Source: Gemmatimonadota bacterium (GTDB lineage: Bacteria; Gemmatimonadota; Gemmatimonadetes; Gemmatimonadales; Gemmatimonadaceae). Taken from it: a DNA stretch of 5,804 nucleotides. A program made the translations under genes and the position numbers. The stretch spans positions 1 through 5,804 of the forward strand of contig JAOUHR010000140.1 in NCBI GenBank assembly GCA_029884515.1, in the 5' to 3' direction. Numbering within the stretch: the first letter of the stretch is position 1; every line of letters begins with the position of its first letter. Under the pieces are notes generated by a model. It was not told the origin of the DNA. It saw only the letters and a list, made by a program, of their open reading frames with translations, and searched no databases. This document shows, piece by piece, positions 1-5,711 of this stretch.

Positions 1-956
1 TTCGGCTTCCACTGCTGCGGGCGCGTCGCCGCCCAATGGAAGGAGTTCACCGTCCCCGTGTAGAGGAAGAGGTGATCCGGATACCCGAGCGCCGGATCGT
101 AGTCCGGATCGTACGGGGCGCGGATCCGCAGCCCGCTCGACATCCGCATGATGTCCGTGATGCGGATCTCGCGCCGGGGATCGTCCGGTTCCTGCCACTC
201 CGGGATCGGCGCGGGTTGGTCCAGCTGGTACGCGCCCTGATGGATGAGCCGCGCGATGAGCGTGCCCGTGAGGCTCTTCCCCATGGACCAGCTCTCGAGT
301 GGCGTGCGCACGCCGATGCCGGGTGCGTAGCGCTCCCCGATGATCCGCCCCTGGTAGGTGATGAGGAAGGCCAGCGTCATCGCCTCGGGCGGGCCGAATC
401 CGGAATCGACCACGGCGGCGATGGCCGCGCGGTCGAGGGTGGCCGGCCACGGCGCGTCATCGATGCGGTCGCCCATCGGCCAGGGGGTCGTGTCGGCGTC
501 GGGCAGGTCGGGCGTCACCGTCGACGGCGTGAAGAAGACGGAATCGGCCCCGATCGGCAGCGCCACGCACCCCTGGCTCTTGAAGCGCCGCGCCACGCGC
601 GTGACGCCGTTGGTCAGGCGAAGCCGGACCTCCTGGCGCGCACGATCGACCACCGTGTCGACGACGGCGGCGCGCTCCGCGAGCGGGCCGGTGAAGAACC
701 CGACGTTCGCCGCCGCGTCGGCGGGATCGAGCCCGGTGATGAACACCGCCGAGCAGAGCGTCGTGGCGAATCCCGCCGTCTGGTGCTCGAGCGCGTTGCC
801 CGGGGGCGGGGTCCAGGCGCCCGGCAGCTCCAGGGATCTCCCGCGCGCGATCACCGCCGCGGCGTCGGGCGATGCGGGCGCACACGCGGTCGCCATCGCC
901 GCGAGGAGCGCCAGGGCCACGTGCCCGCACAGGCCGTCCAGCAGCGCCGGCCTCAT
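1..956 (-). CDS. Exported beta-lactamase-fold serine hydrolase, C-terminus cut by window edge
   Basis: This frame stays open from an ATG at 956 to the left edge, giving 318 residues with no stop, so the gene is partial at its 3' end. Residues 1-25 look like a signal peptide: a hydrophobic run ALALLAAMATAC ends in Cys25, a possible but imperfect lipobox. Residues about 40-165 form an extra N-terminal domain with two cysteines (Cys68, Cys130) that could form a disulfide. The beta-lactamase/transpeptidase-like domain follows, with the nucleophile motif S224-M-G-K227 (in SWSMGKS) and a typical MRMSSGLRI helix near 271-279. The Tyr motif and the HxG/KTG equivalent should lie beyond the window. Family members are esterases, amidases or peptidases acting outside the cytoplasm; the substrate cannot be read from sequence. 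The start overlaps the transporter stop as ATGA and has no clear Shine-Dalgarno, which suggests coupled translation. The fold is well supported; the lipid anchor is less certain. Confidence 0.85.
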   Translation of the reverse strand, partial: MRPALLDGLCGHVALALLAAMATACAPASPDAAAVIARGRSLELPGAWTPPPGNALEHQTAGFATTLCSAVFITGLDPADAAANVGFFTGPLAERAAVVDTVVDRARQEVRLRLTNGVTRVARRFKSQGCVALPIGADSVFFTPSTVTPDLPDADTTPWPMGDRIDDAPWPATLDRAAIAAVVDSGFGPPEAMTLAFLITYQGRIIGERYAPGIGVRTPLESWSMGKSLTGTLIARLIHQGAYQLDQPAPIPEWQEPDDPRREIRITDIMRMSSGLRIRAPYDPDYDPALGYPDHLFLYTGTVNSFHWAATRPQQWKP

Positions 957-2197
957 GCGGCGAAGAACCGGATGAAGAACTGGCAGAAGAGCGCACCCAC
1001 GATCGTCATGGAGAGTCCCCAGGTGAGCAGGCGACGGAAGAGGAGCGAGGCGTCCTGTCCCTCCGGGATCGCCGCGAGGCAGAGCGCGCCGATCGTCGAG
1101 AGCGGCGACACGTCCACGAGCGCCGCGCCGACGTTGATGCTCAGCGCAACCTGGAGCGGGTCCCCGCCGCCCAGCTTCGCCACGAGACTCGGCACCATCG
1201 GCAGGAAGGTGGGATACACCACGCCCGACGTCGAGCTGTACGTGGAGATGCCACCCGTGATGAACGCGATCACGCCGTTGATCGTGCCGGGCGTGGAGAT
1301 GCGCGCGAGGAGCGTGCTGAAGAGCTCCATCCCGCCGGTCTTCTCGAGCACGCCGATCAGCACCGTCACGCCGCACACCATCACGAGCACCGACCAGGGC
1401 ACCTGCTTGAGCATCGCCGCGTTCTCGCCGGTGCGCGCCAGCACGAGCACCGCCGCCGCCGCGAAGGCCGCGAGGCCGAGGTTCACCTTGAGCAGCATCA
1501 CCGCCACCACCCAGAGCGCGCCCACCGCGAGCGTGAGCCGGTGCGCCTGCGTGAAGGGATGTGCCTCGGGGACCACCATCGCATCGCCTTCGCGCAGGAG
1601 CCGCGGGCCGCCGAAGAGCGCCCAGGCGGCGAGCGCCGCGAGTGCGTGCGCCGTGAAGTTCGCGGCCCAGACGGCCCACTCGTGCCCCCCCAGCCCGGCG
1701 TTCCCCATCGCCGAGGAGACGATCACGCCCACCGCGCTGAAGGGCGAGAGATTCCCGGCGTTGGCGCCGTTCCCGATCATCAGGGCGGTGAGCAGCACCG
1801 GCATCCCGGCCGGCGTGCCGGCGGCCATCGCGAGCGGCGCGAGGAGCGCGATGGTCGCGATCGCGCCGGGGCCCATGGTGCTGATCGCGCAGGCGAGCAG
1901 GAAGAAGAGCAGCGGGAGCAGGCCGGCGCGCCCGCCGCAGAGGCGCAGCGCCCGATGGCTGAGCGCCGCCATCGTGCCGTTCGCCTGCGCCATCCCGAAG
2001 AGGAGCGTCACGCCGAGCAGCGTGAGGAAGAGCGACGACGGGAAGGTCGCCATCACCGCGTCCCCCTTCCATCCGGCGCCATAGACCGCGATGGGCCAGG
2101 CGAGGGCGACCGCGAGGATCCCCACGTTGAGCCGCGTGCCGAAGCTCGCGATGATCACCACGCCGATCGCGATGACCGAGAGGACGGCGGGGCTCAT
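953..2197 (-). CDS. matC: MatC-like malonate/dicarboxylate carrier
   Basis: This is a 414-residue integral membrane protein made almost entirely of hydrophobic segments, about 11-12 by eye, with few charged loops. It resembles the Rhizobium malonate carrier MatC from memory. The best matching block is residues 51-75 (TFPSSLFLTLLGVTLLFGMA followed by QANGT), which corresponds to the MatC N-terminal domain. Residues 149-158 (NLSPFSAVGV) and 362-371 (DVSPLSTIGA) are related motifs in the two halves, as expected for the ion-transporter superfamily, where paired re-entrant hairpins bind substrate and cation. It is expected to sit in the inner membrane and import malonate or a similar dicarboxylate. 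The ATG at 2197 was chosen because it overlaps the ligase stop as ATGA and begins directly with a hydrophobic helix; the open frame upstream is only a shadow of the ligase. A GGCGGGG stretch lies upstream inside the ligase gene. Exact substrate is inferred; a succinate or other dicarboxylate carrier is possible. Confidence 0.87.
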   Translation of the reverse strand: MSPAVLSVIAIGVVIIASFGTRLNVGILAVALAWPIAVYGAGWKGDAVMATFPSSLFLTLLGVTLLFGMAQANGTMAALSHRALRLCGGRAGLLPLLFFLLACAISTMGPGAIATIALLAPLAMAAGTPAGMPVLLTALMIGNGANAGNLSPFSAVGVIVSSAMGNAGLGGHEWAVWAANFTAHALAALAAWALFGGPRLLREGDAMVVPEAHPFTQAHRLTLAVGALWVVAVMLLKVNLGLAAFAAAAVLVLARTGENAAMLKQVPWSVLVMVCGVTVLIGVLEKTGGMELFSTLLARISTPGTINGVIAFITGGISTYSSTSGVVYPTFLPMVPSLVAKLGGGDPLQVALSINVGAALVDVSPLSTIGALCLAAIPEGQDASLLFRRLLTWGLSMTIVGALFCQFFIRFFAA

Positions 2198-3669
2198 CGG
2201 GCGAGCCCCGCCAGCAGGTGCTTCTGGACCTTGCCGAGCGCGGTGCGCGGGAGCGCCTCCACGCGCCGGAACTCCCGCGGCACCTTGAACGACGCCACCT
2301 GCGAGCGGAGCGCGGCGTCGAGCGCGCGCGCATCGGGCGCGACATCGCACACCAGGTACGCCACCGGCACCTCCCCCTTGAGCGGATCGGGTTCGCCCAC
2401 GACGGCAGCCTCGCGGATCCCCGGCTGCGCCAGCAGCAGCTCCTCGATCTCGCGCGGGTACAGGTTGAAGCCGCCGGAGATGATCAGGTCGCTGCGGCGC
2501 CCCTCGAGCGTGATGTAGCCGTCGGCGGAGCGCACGCCGATGTCGCCGGTGCGGAACCAGCCATCGCGGAACGCCGCCGCCGTCGCGTCGGGCCGCCGCC
2601 AGTATCCCGCGCAGACGTTGGGGCCGCGCACCCAGAGCTCGCCCACGGTGCCCTCCGCGACCGGCGCGCCCTCGGGGTCGCGGATCTCCACCGCCACCAG
2701 CGGGAGCGGGAGCCCCACGGTGCCGGCGCGCCGCTCGCCCACCAGCGGGTTGCTCACGTTCATCAGCGTCTCGGTCATGCCGTAGCGCTCGAGGATCACG
2801 TGCCCGAATCGCTCGGCGAACGCCTCGAGTGTCTGCGCCGGGAGCGGCGCGGACCCCGAGACGAAGAGCCGCATCGTCGCGCCCACCGCGCGGGCGCGCG
2901 CCGGCGGCGCATCGAGCAGGCGCACGTACATCGTCGGCACGCCGAAGAAGAGCGTGGGGCGGTACGCCTCGAACCAGTCGAGGGCCTGCTCGTGATGGAA
3001 GCGCTCCTTGAGCCGCATGTGGCACCCGCTCGCGAGCCAGCTCTGGACGCCGTTCCCGAGGCCGTGCACGTGGAAGAGGGGGAGCGCGGCGAGATACCGG
3101 TCGCTGCTCGTGATCCCCCACGCGCTGACGAGCGCCAGCGCGTTCGCGGCGAAGTTCCCTTGCGTGAGCACGGCGCCCTTGGCGACGCCCGTGGTGCCCG
3201 AGGTGTACACGAGCGCCGCCGGGGTGTCCGCCCCGCCCCGCGCGCCGATGCGGCCGTCGGGAAGCGCGGCGGCCTCGCGCTCGACGTCGTCGACGTCCCA
3301 GAGCGTGGCCCCTTCGGGGAAGTCAGCCGCGTGCTCCGCGGTGGTGATCGAGGCCTTCGGCTCGGCGTCGCCGATGATGTGCGCGATCTCGCGTCCCTTG
3401 TAGAGCACGTTGATCGGGACCACGATCACGCCGAGCTTCACCGCCGCGAGCCAGAGGTCGATGATCGCGAGCCGGTTCGGCAGGCAGAACGCGAGCCGGT
3501 CGCCCTGTGTGAACCCGCGGGCGGCCAGGAGACGCGCGAGCCGGTCACTGCGCGCGTCGAGTTCGCCGAACGTCAGGGTGCGCACGCGGCCGTCGGGGCC
3601 GTCCACATCGAGCGCGGGCGTGTCGCGGCGGCCGCGGAGCGAGAGGTCGTACAGGTCGAGGAGTGACAT
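2194..3669 (-). CDS. matB: Malonyl-CoA synthetase-like AMP-forming acyl-CoA ligase
   Basis: This is a 491-residue cytoplasmic member of the ANL (acyl-CoA synthetase) superfamily, near the usual MatB length of about 500. It should convert malonate (or methylmalonate), ATP and CoA to malonyl-CoA, AMP and pyrophosphate. Core motifs, numbered from the ATG at 3669, are the P-loop YTSGTTG (155-161) with Lys164, YGMTET (296-301), TGD (374-376), the hinge region GRRSDLIISGG with Asp394 (390-400), and the C-terminal ALGKVQK with the adenylation lysine Lys480. The stretches RLFVSGSAPL, ILERYGMTET, MNVSNP and AGTVGLPLP match MatB proteins closely as I recall them. Arg250 in VPTMYVRLL is a candidate contact for the free carboxylate, but I cannot confirm this. 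The MatC-like gene directly downstream, overlapping by ATGA, supports the malonate assignment. An in-frame GTG at 3708 would add 13 residues rich in Pro and Gly; MSLLDLYD is the more family-like start. Neither start has a clear Shine-Dalgarno. Another short-chain acyl-CoA ligase is the main alternative. Confidence 0.85.
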   Translation of the reverse strand: MSLLDLYDLSLRGRRDTPALDVDGPDGRVRTLTFGELDARSDRLARLLAARGFTQGDRLAFCLPNRLAIIDLWLAAVKLGVIVVPINVLYKGREIAHIIGDAEPKASITTAEHAADFPEGATLWDVDDVEREAAALPDGRIGARGGADTPAALVYTSGTTGVAKGAVLTQGNFAANALALVSAWGITSSDRYLAALPLFHVHGLGNGVQSWLASGCHMRLKERFHHEQALDWFEAYRPTLFFGVPTMYVRLLDAPPARARAVGATMRLFVSGSAPLPAQTLEAFAERFGHVILERYGMTETLMNVSNPLVGERRAGTVGLPLPLVAVEIRDPEGAPVAEGTVGELWVRGPNVCAGYWRRPDATAAAFRDGWFRTGDIGVRSADGYITLEGRRSDLIISGGFNLYPREIEELLLAQPGIREAAVVGEPDPLKGEVPVAYLVCDVAPDARALDAALRSQVASFKVPREFRRVEALPRTALGKVQKHLLAGLAR

Positions 3670-3718
3670 CGGAGGCGGGGGAAGGTACGCCGCCGGGCCC
3701 GCTTCCACTACCAGACCG

Positions 3719-3728
3719 GAGGCGCCTC
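3719..3728. promoter_or_regulatory. 10-bp palindrome, possible operator
   Basis: GAGGCGCCTC is identical to its reverse complement. It lies 50 bases upstream of the ligase ATG at 3669 and 10 bases upstream of the alternative GTG at 3708. In known mat operons a GntR-type regulator (MatR) binds upstream of the structural genes, but this palindrome does not look like a typical GntR site and no regulator gene is in the window. Palindromes of this length occur by chance fairly often in GC-rich DNA, so operator function is a weak guess. Confidence 0.2.
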
Positions 3729-3738
3729 GGCCCGCGTG

Positions 3739-3754
3739 ATCCCGTCGTCGGGAT
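3739..3754 (-). terminator. Possible terminator hairpin after the 440-aa serine hydrolase
   Basis: ATCCCG and CGGGAT form a perfect 6-bp stem around a 4-base loop (ACGA on the minus strand). It begins 41 bases downstream of the stop codon at 3796, where a terminator would be expected. No run of U follows on the minus strand, so it is not a classical intrinsic terminator. It could be a weak terminator, a processing stop, or chance. Confidence 0.3.
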
Positions 3755-3795
3755 TCCGTGGTCCGGCGCTCAGGGCCGCCGCGTCCACATGCCCT

Positions 3796-5118
3796 TCAGG
3801 GCTCGCGCGAGGATCCGAGCGCCGCGACCACCGCATCGAAGAACCGGTGGTCCGAGACCACCGCGTCCGCCGTGGGATGCGGACGCGCGCTCAGCACCAC
3901 GACCACCACCCGCTCCGCCGGGTCCACGTAGATGAACTGCCCGTGGATCCCCTCGGCGTTGAACGCGTGGTCGGCCCTCGACTGGTCGGTGACCGCGGTC
4001 CACCAGAGGTAGCCGTACGCCATCGTCCGTCCGCCGCGGAGCGTCTTGGGCGTGGTGGCCTCATGCACCCACCCGCCGGGCAGGATCGAGTCGCCGTGCG
4101 CGACGCCCCCCTCGAGGATGAACTGCCCGAACCGCGCGTAGTCGCGGAGCGTGGCGCTGATCCCGCTCCCGCCGATCTCCACCCCGTCCGGCGAGTCGAG
4201 CCACCACGTGGCCACCGACTCCATCCCGGCCGGCTTCCAGATGCGGTCGGAGAGGTAGTCGGCGAGCGGCTGCCGCACCGCCCCCCGCAGGATCTCCGCC
4301 GCCACCTGCGTCTCGCCCGTGCTGTAGTTGTTGACGCTGCCCGCCGGCGCGGCGCGCGGCAGGCTCCGCATCACCGCGAGCGCGGAGCCCGGCACCTGCG
4401 AGATCTGCGCCTCGAGCAGTCGCCGCCGGTCGGACGTGGGGTCGGTGTAGCGCTCGCTCCACCGCACGCCCGACGCCATCTCCAGCACCTCACGCACGGT
4501 CACGCCGTCGTAGGCGCTGCCGGCGAGCGCCGGCACATAGCGCGTCACCGAGTCGTCGAGGCTCCGAATCTTCCCCTCCTTGAGGGCCGCCCCGATCAGC
4601 GTGGAGGTCACCGACTTGGCCACCGACATCGACATCCACCGCGTGCGCGGCGTGTTGCCGAACCGGTAGCGCTCGAGCGCCACCGCGCCGTCCTTCAGCA
4701 CGAGCACCGACGCCACGCGGTTGAGGTCGAGATAGCGATCGAGGTCGTAGGTCGAATCGCGGTCGACGATGCGCAGGTCCCTCAGCGGCTCGCGCGCGGG
4801 CTCGAGCGCGCGCGGCGCATCGCCGGGCTCGATCGCACGGGTGGGGAAGAGCCGGTCGATGTTGCGGAAGGTGCGCACCGCCATCTCGGGCGTGAGCACA
4901 CCGTCGTAGATCTCGCGGACGGTGCCGATCGAGTCGGCGGCGTGCGGATTCGCCCTCGCGTCCGCCGCCGGCGTGGCACGTTCGACGCGACAGGCGGCCG
5001 ACACCGCGAGGAGCGCGAGCAGCGCGAGGGACGGGAGGACCGCCGCGCCGCGCACCGGCCCGGTCACGCGGCGATCGAGCGGCGCGCGCGCGACCCGACG
5101 GGGATTCTCGTCTGGCAT
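3796..5118 (-). CDS. Lipoprotein-like serine hydrolase (class C beta-lactamase / NylB-type family)
   Basis: This 440-residue protein has an Arg-rich N-terminus and a hydrophobic segment (about 25-42, LALLALLAVSAAC) ending at Cys43, so it is probably exported and perhaps lipid-anchored. After a linker and helical region (about 65-125), the beta-lactamase-like domain starts near 135. The nucleophile motif is S165-V-A-K168 in MSMSVAKSV. The second motif is Tyr265 in NNYSTGET, with Thr where class C beta-lactamases have Asn. The third is GIHGQ (390-394), followed by the FIYVDP strand, as in 6-aminohexanoate-dimer hydrolase and related carboxylesterases. All catalytic elements are present, so the enzyme is probably active as an esterase or amidase; antibiotic hydrolysis is not implied. 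It starts 56 bases after the preceding gene's stop. An AGGGG run touches the ATG directly, too close for a normal Shine-Dalgarno, so a GTG start at residue 18 (position 5067) is possible. Its domain is related to that of the hydrolase at the left edge. Confidence 0.88.
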   Translation of the reverse strand: MPDENPRRVARAPLDRRVTGPVRGAAVLPSLALLALLAVSAACRVERATPAADARANPHAADSIGTVREIYDGVLTPEMAVRTFRNIDRLFPTRAIEPGDAPRALEPAREPLRDLRIVDRDSTYDLDRYLDLNRVASVLVLKDGAVALERYRFGNTPRTRWMSMSVAKSVTSTLIGAALKEGKIRSLDDSVTRYVPALAGSAYDGVTVREVLEMASGVRWSERYTDPTSDRRRLLEAQISQVPGSALAVMRSLPRAAPAGSVNNYSTGETQVAAEILRGAVRQPLADYLSDRIWKPAGMESVATWWLDSPDGVEIGGSGISATLRDYARFGQFILEGGVAHGDSILPGGWVHEATTPKTLRGGRTMAYGYLWWTAVTDQSRADHAFNAEGIHGQFIYVDPAERVVVVVLSARPHPTADAVVSDHRFFDAVVAALGSSREP

Positions 5119-5136
5119 CCCCTAAGCTGCGCGCCC

Positions 5137-5166
5137 GGCGCCGCGCCACGCAATGGATGCGGCGCC
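5137..5166 (-). terminator. 8-bp stem-loop between lipoprotein and hydrolase genes
   Basis: GGCGCCGC and GCGGCGCC are perfect reverse complements flanking a 14-base loop, giving a very stable all-GC stem. It begins 8 bases after the stop of the 178-aa gene and ends 18 bases before the ATG of the serine hydrolase. There is no U-tract, so it is not a standard intrinsic terminator. It could attenuate transcription, protect the upstream message end, or affect access to the hydrolase start. The stem is seen directly; its role is inferred. Confidence 0.35.
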
Positions 5167-5174
5167 CCGGATCG

Positions 5175-5711
5175 CTACTTCTTCCAGAGCACCACCCACC
5201 ACGGGAAGAGGTGGCTGTTCTCGTGGATCGTGACCGTCACCCAGACGCCGCCGTAGATGCTCGCCGCCGGCGGCGTGATGGTAACCACGTACGCGCCGCC
5301 CGGCACGGTGGGCAGCACGAACCTCCCGTCGGCGCCCGTCGTCGACGAAGCCGCTTCGGGTCCGAGCGTGGGCGAGCCGGCGGAGCCGCCGGTCACGGGG
5401 AAGGCGGCGACGCGCGCACCCGGCACGCGCGGCGCCGTCGCGAGCGAGTCGTTCCCCGCGCCGGGCGCGGAGGGGCCGAGCACCGTCCCCAGCACGTAGC
5501 CCGGTGTGTTCGTGCCGGGCGACGGGTTGGGTGGCGGCGGGTTGCCGGCGCTGTCCTGGCCCGCTGCCTGCGAGAGGCCGGCGAGCGGCGAGCGCGCCGG
5601 ACCGGTCCCCGCGTCGGCGCAGGCGAGGCCGAGTGCCACACAGAGGAGGGAGACGACGATCGCGGCGCCGCGTGATCGCGCGGACCGGAGCGACGGGACG
5701 AGCGCGTACAT
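5175..5711 (-). CDS. Small exported protein with carboxypeptidase-regulatory-like domain
   Basis: This 178-residue protein starts at an ATG preceded by AGGAG with a 5-base spacer, so the start is well supported. Residues 1-30 form a signal peptide with a basic start (RSARSR) and a hydrophobic core (IVVSLLCVALGLA), then Cys31, which may be a lipidated cysteine although the lipobox (LGLAC) is imperfect. A low-complexity Pro/Gly/Asn/Ser linker (about 52-70) follows. Residues about 72-150 resemble a carboxypeptidase regulatory-like beta-sandwich: GTVLG at the first strand, GARVAAF, then TTGADGRFVLPTVPGGAYVV, the typical turn and strand pattern. The C-terminus (NSHLFPWWVVLWKK) is unusually rich in Trp and ends in two Lys. 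Such domains are non-catalytic and often bind or position partners at the cell surface. No specific function can be given. It may share a transcript with the downstream serine hydrolase, with a stem-loop in between. Confidence 0.8.
   Translation of the reverse strand: MYALVPSLRSARSRGAAIVVSLLCVALGLACADAGTGPARSPLAGLSQAAGQDSAGNPPPPNPSPGTNTPGYVLGTVLGPSAPGAGNDSLATAPRVPGARVAAFPVTGGSAGSPTLGPEAASSTTGADGRFVLPTVPGGAYVVTITPPAASIYGGVWVTVTIHENSHLFPWWVVLWKK

Larger units (their letters stand above)
3670..3795. other. Gap upstream of the ligase-transporter-hydrolase operon
   Basis: This 126-base gap separates the stop of the upstream serine hydrolase from the ligase start. It would contain the operon's promoter if the operon is transcribed separately. 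I see no convincing -35/-10 pair on the minus strand, which is not unusual at this base composition. Two structures are visible: a perfect 6-bp stem-loop at 3739-3754 and a perfect 10-bp palindrome at 3719-3728. All genes run in the same direction, so read-through from the upstream hydrolase is possible. Confidence 0.5.

Noticed and set aside
457..996. Minus-strand open frame of 179 codons
   Set aside because: It is out of frame with the partial hydrolase over the same bases, and its product is Arg/Gly/Ala-rich with no motif. The true frame runs from 956 to the left edge.
36..2084. Long plus-strand open frame of 682 codons
   Set aside because: It is antisense to the carrier and partial hydrolase, which have clear family motifs. 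Its product is Arg/His/Pro-rich early and low-complexity later with no recognisable domain, as expected from GC-rich shadow frames.
872..2518. Plus-strand open frame with a very charged product
   Set aside because: It is a run of Arg, Glu and His with no fold-like pattern and overlaps the carrier and ligase genes on the other strand.
2198..3121. N-terminal extension of the carrier frame to 3121
   Set aside because: The 308 extra codons are Arg/Ala-rich shadow of the ligase gene. The ATG at 2197 starts directly with membrane helices and overlaps the ligase stop as ATGA.
2218..3666. Plus-strand open frame of 482 codons opposite the ligase
   Set aside because: It mirrors the ligase gene almost end to end and has a shadow-type composition; the ligase frame has all ANL motifs.
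3791..3802. GCCCTGAAGGGC as a terminator stem at the hydrolase stop
   Set aside because: The stem is only 4 bp around a 4-base loop, lies across the stop codon and has no U-tract, so it is too weak to call.
3736..5256. Plus-strand open frame of 506 codons opposite the serine hydrolase
   Set aside because: It is rich in Arg, His and Pro without domains, while the minus strand holds a complete hydrolase with all catalytic motifs.
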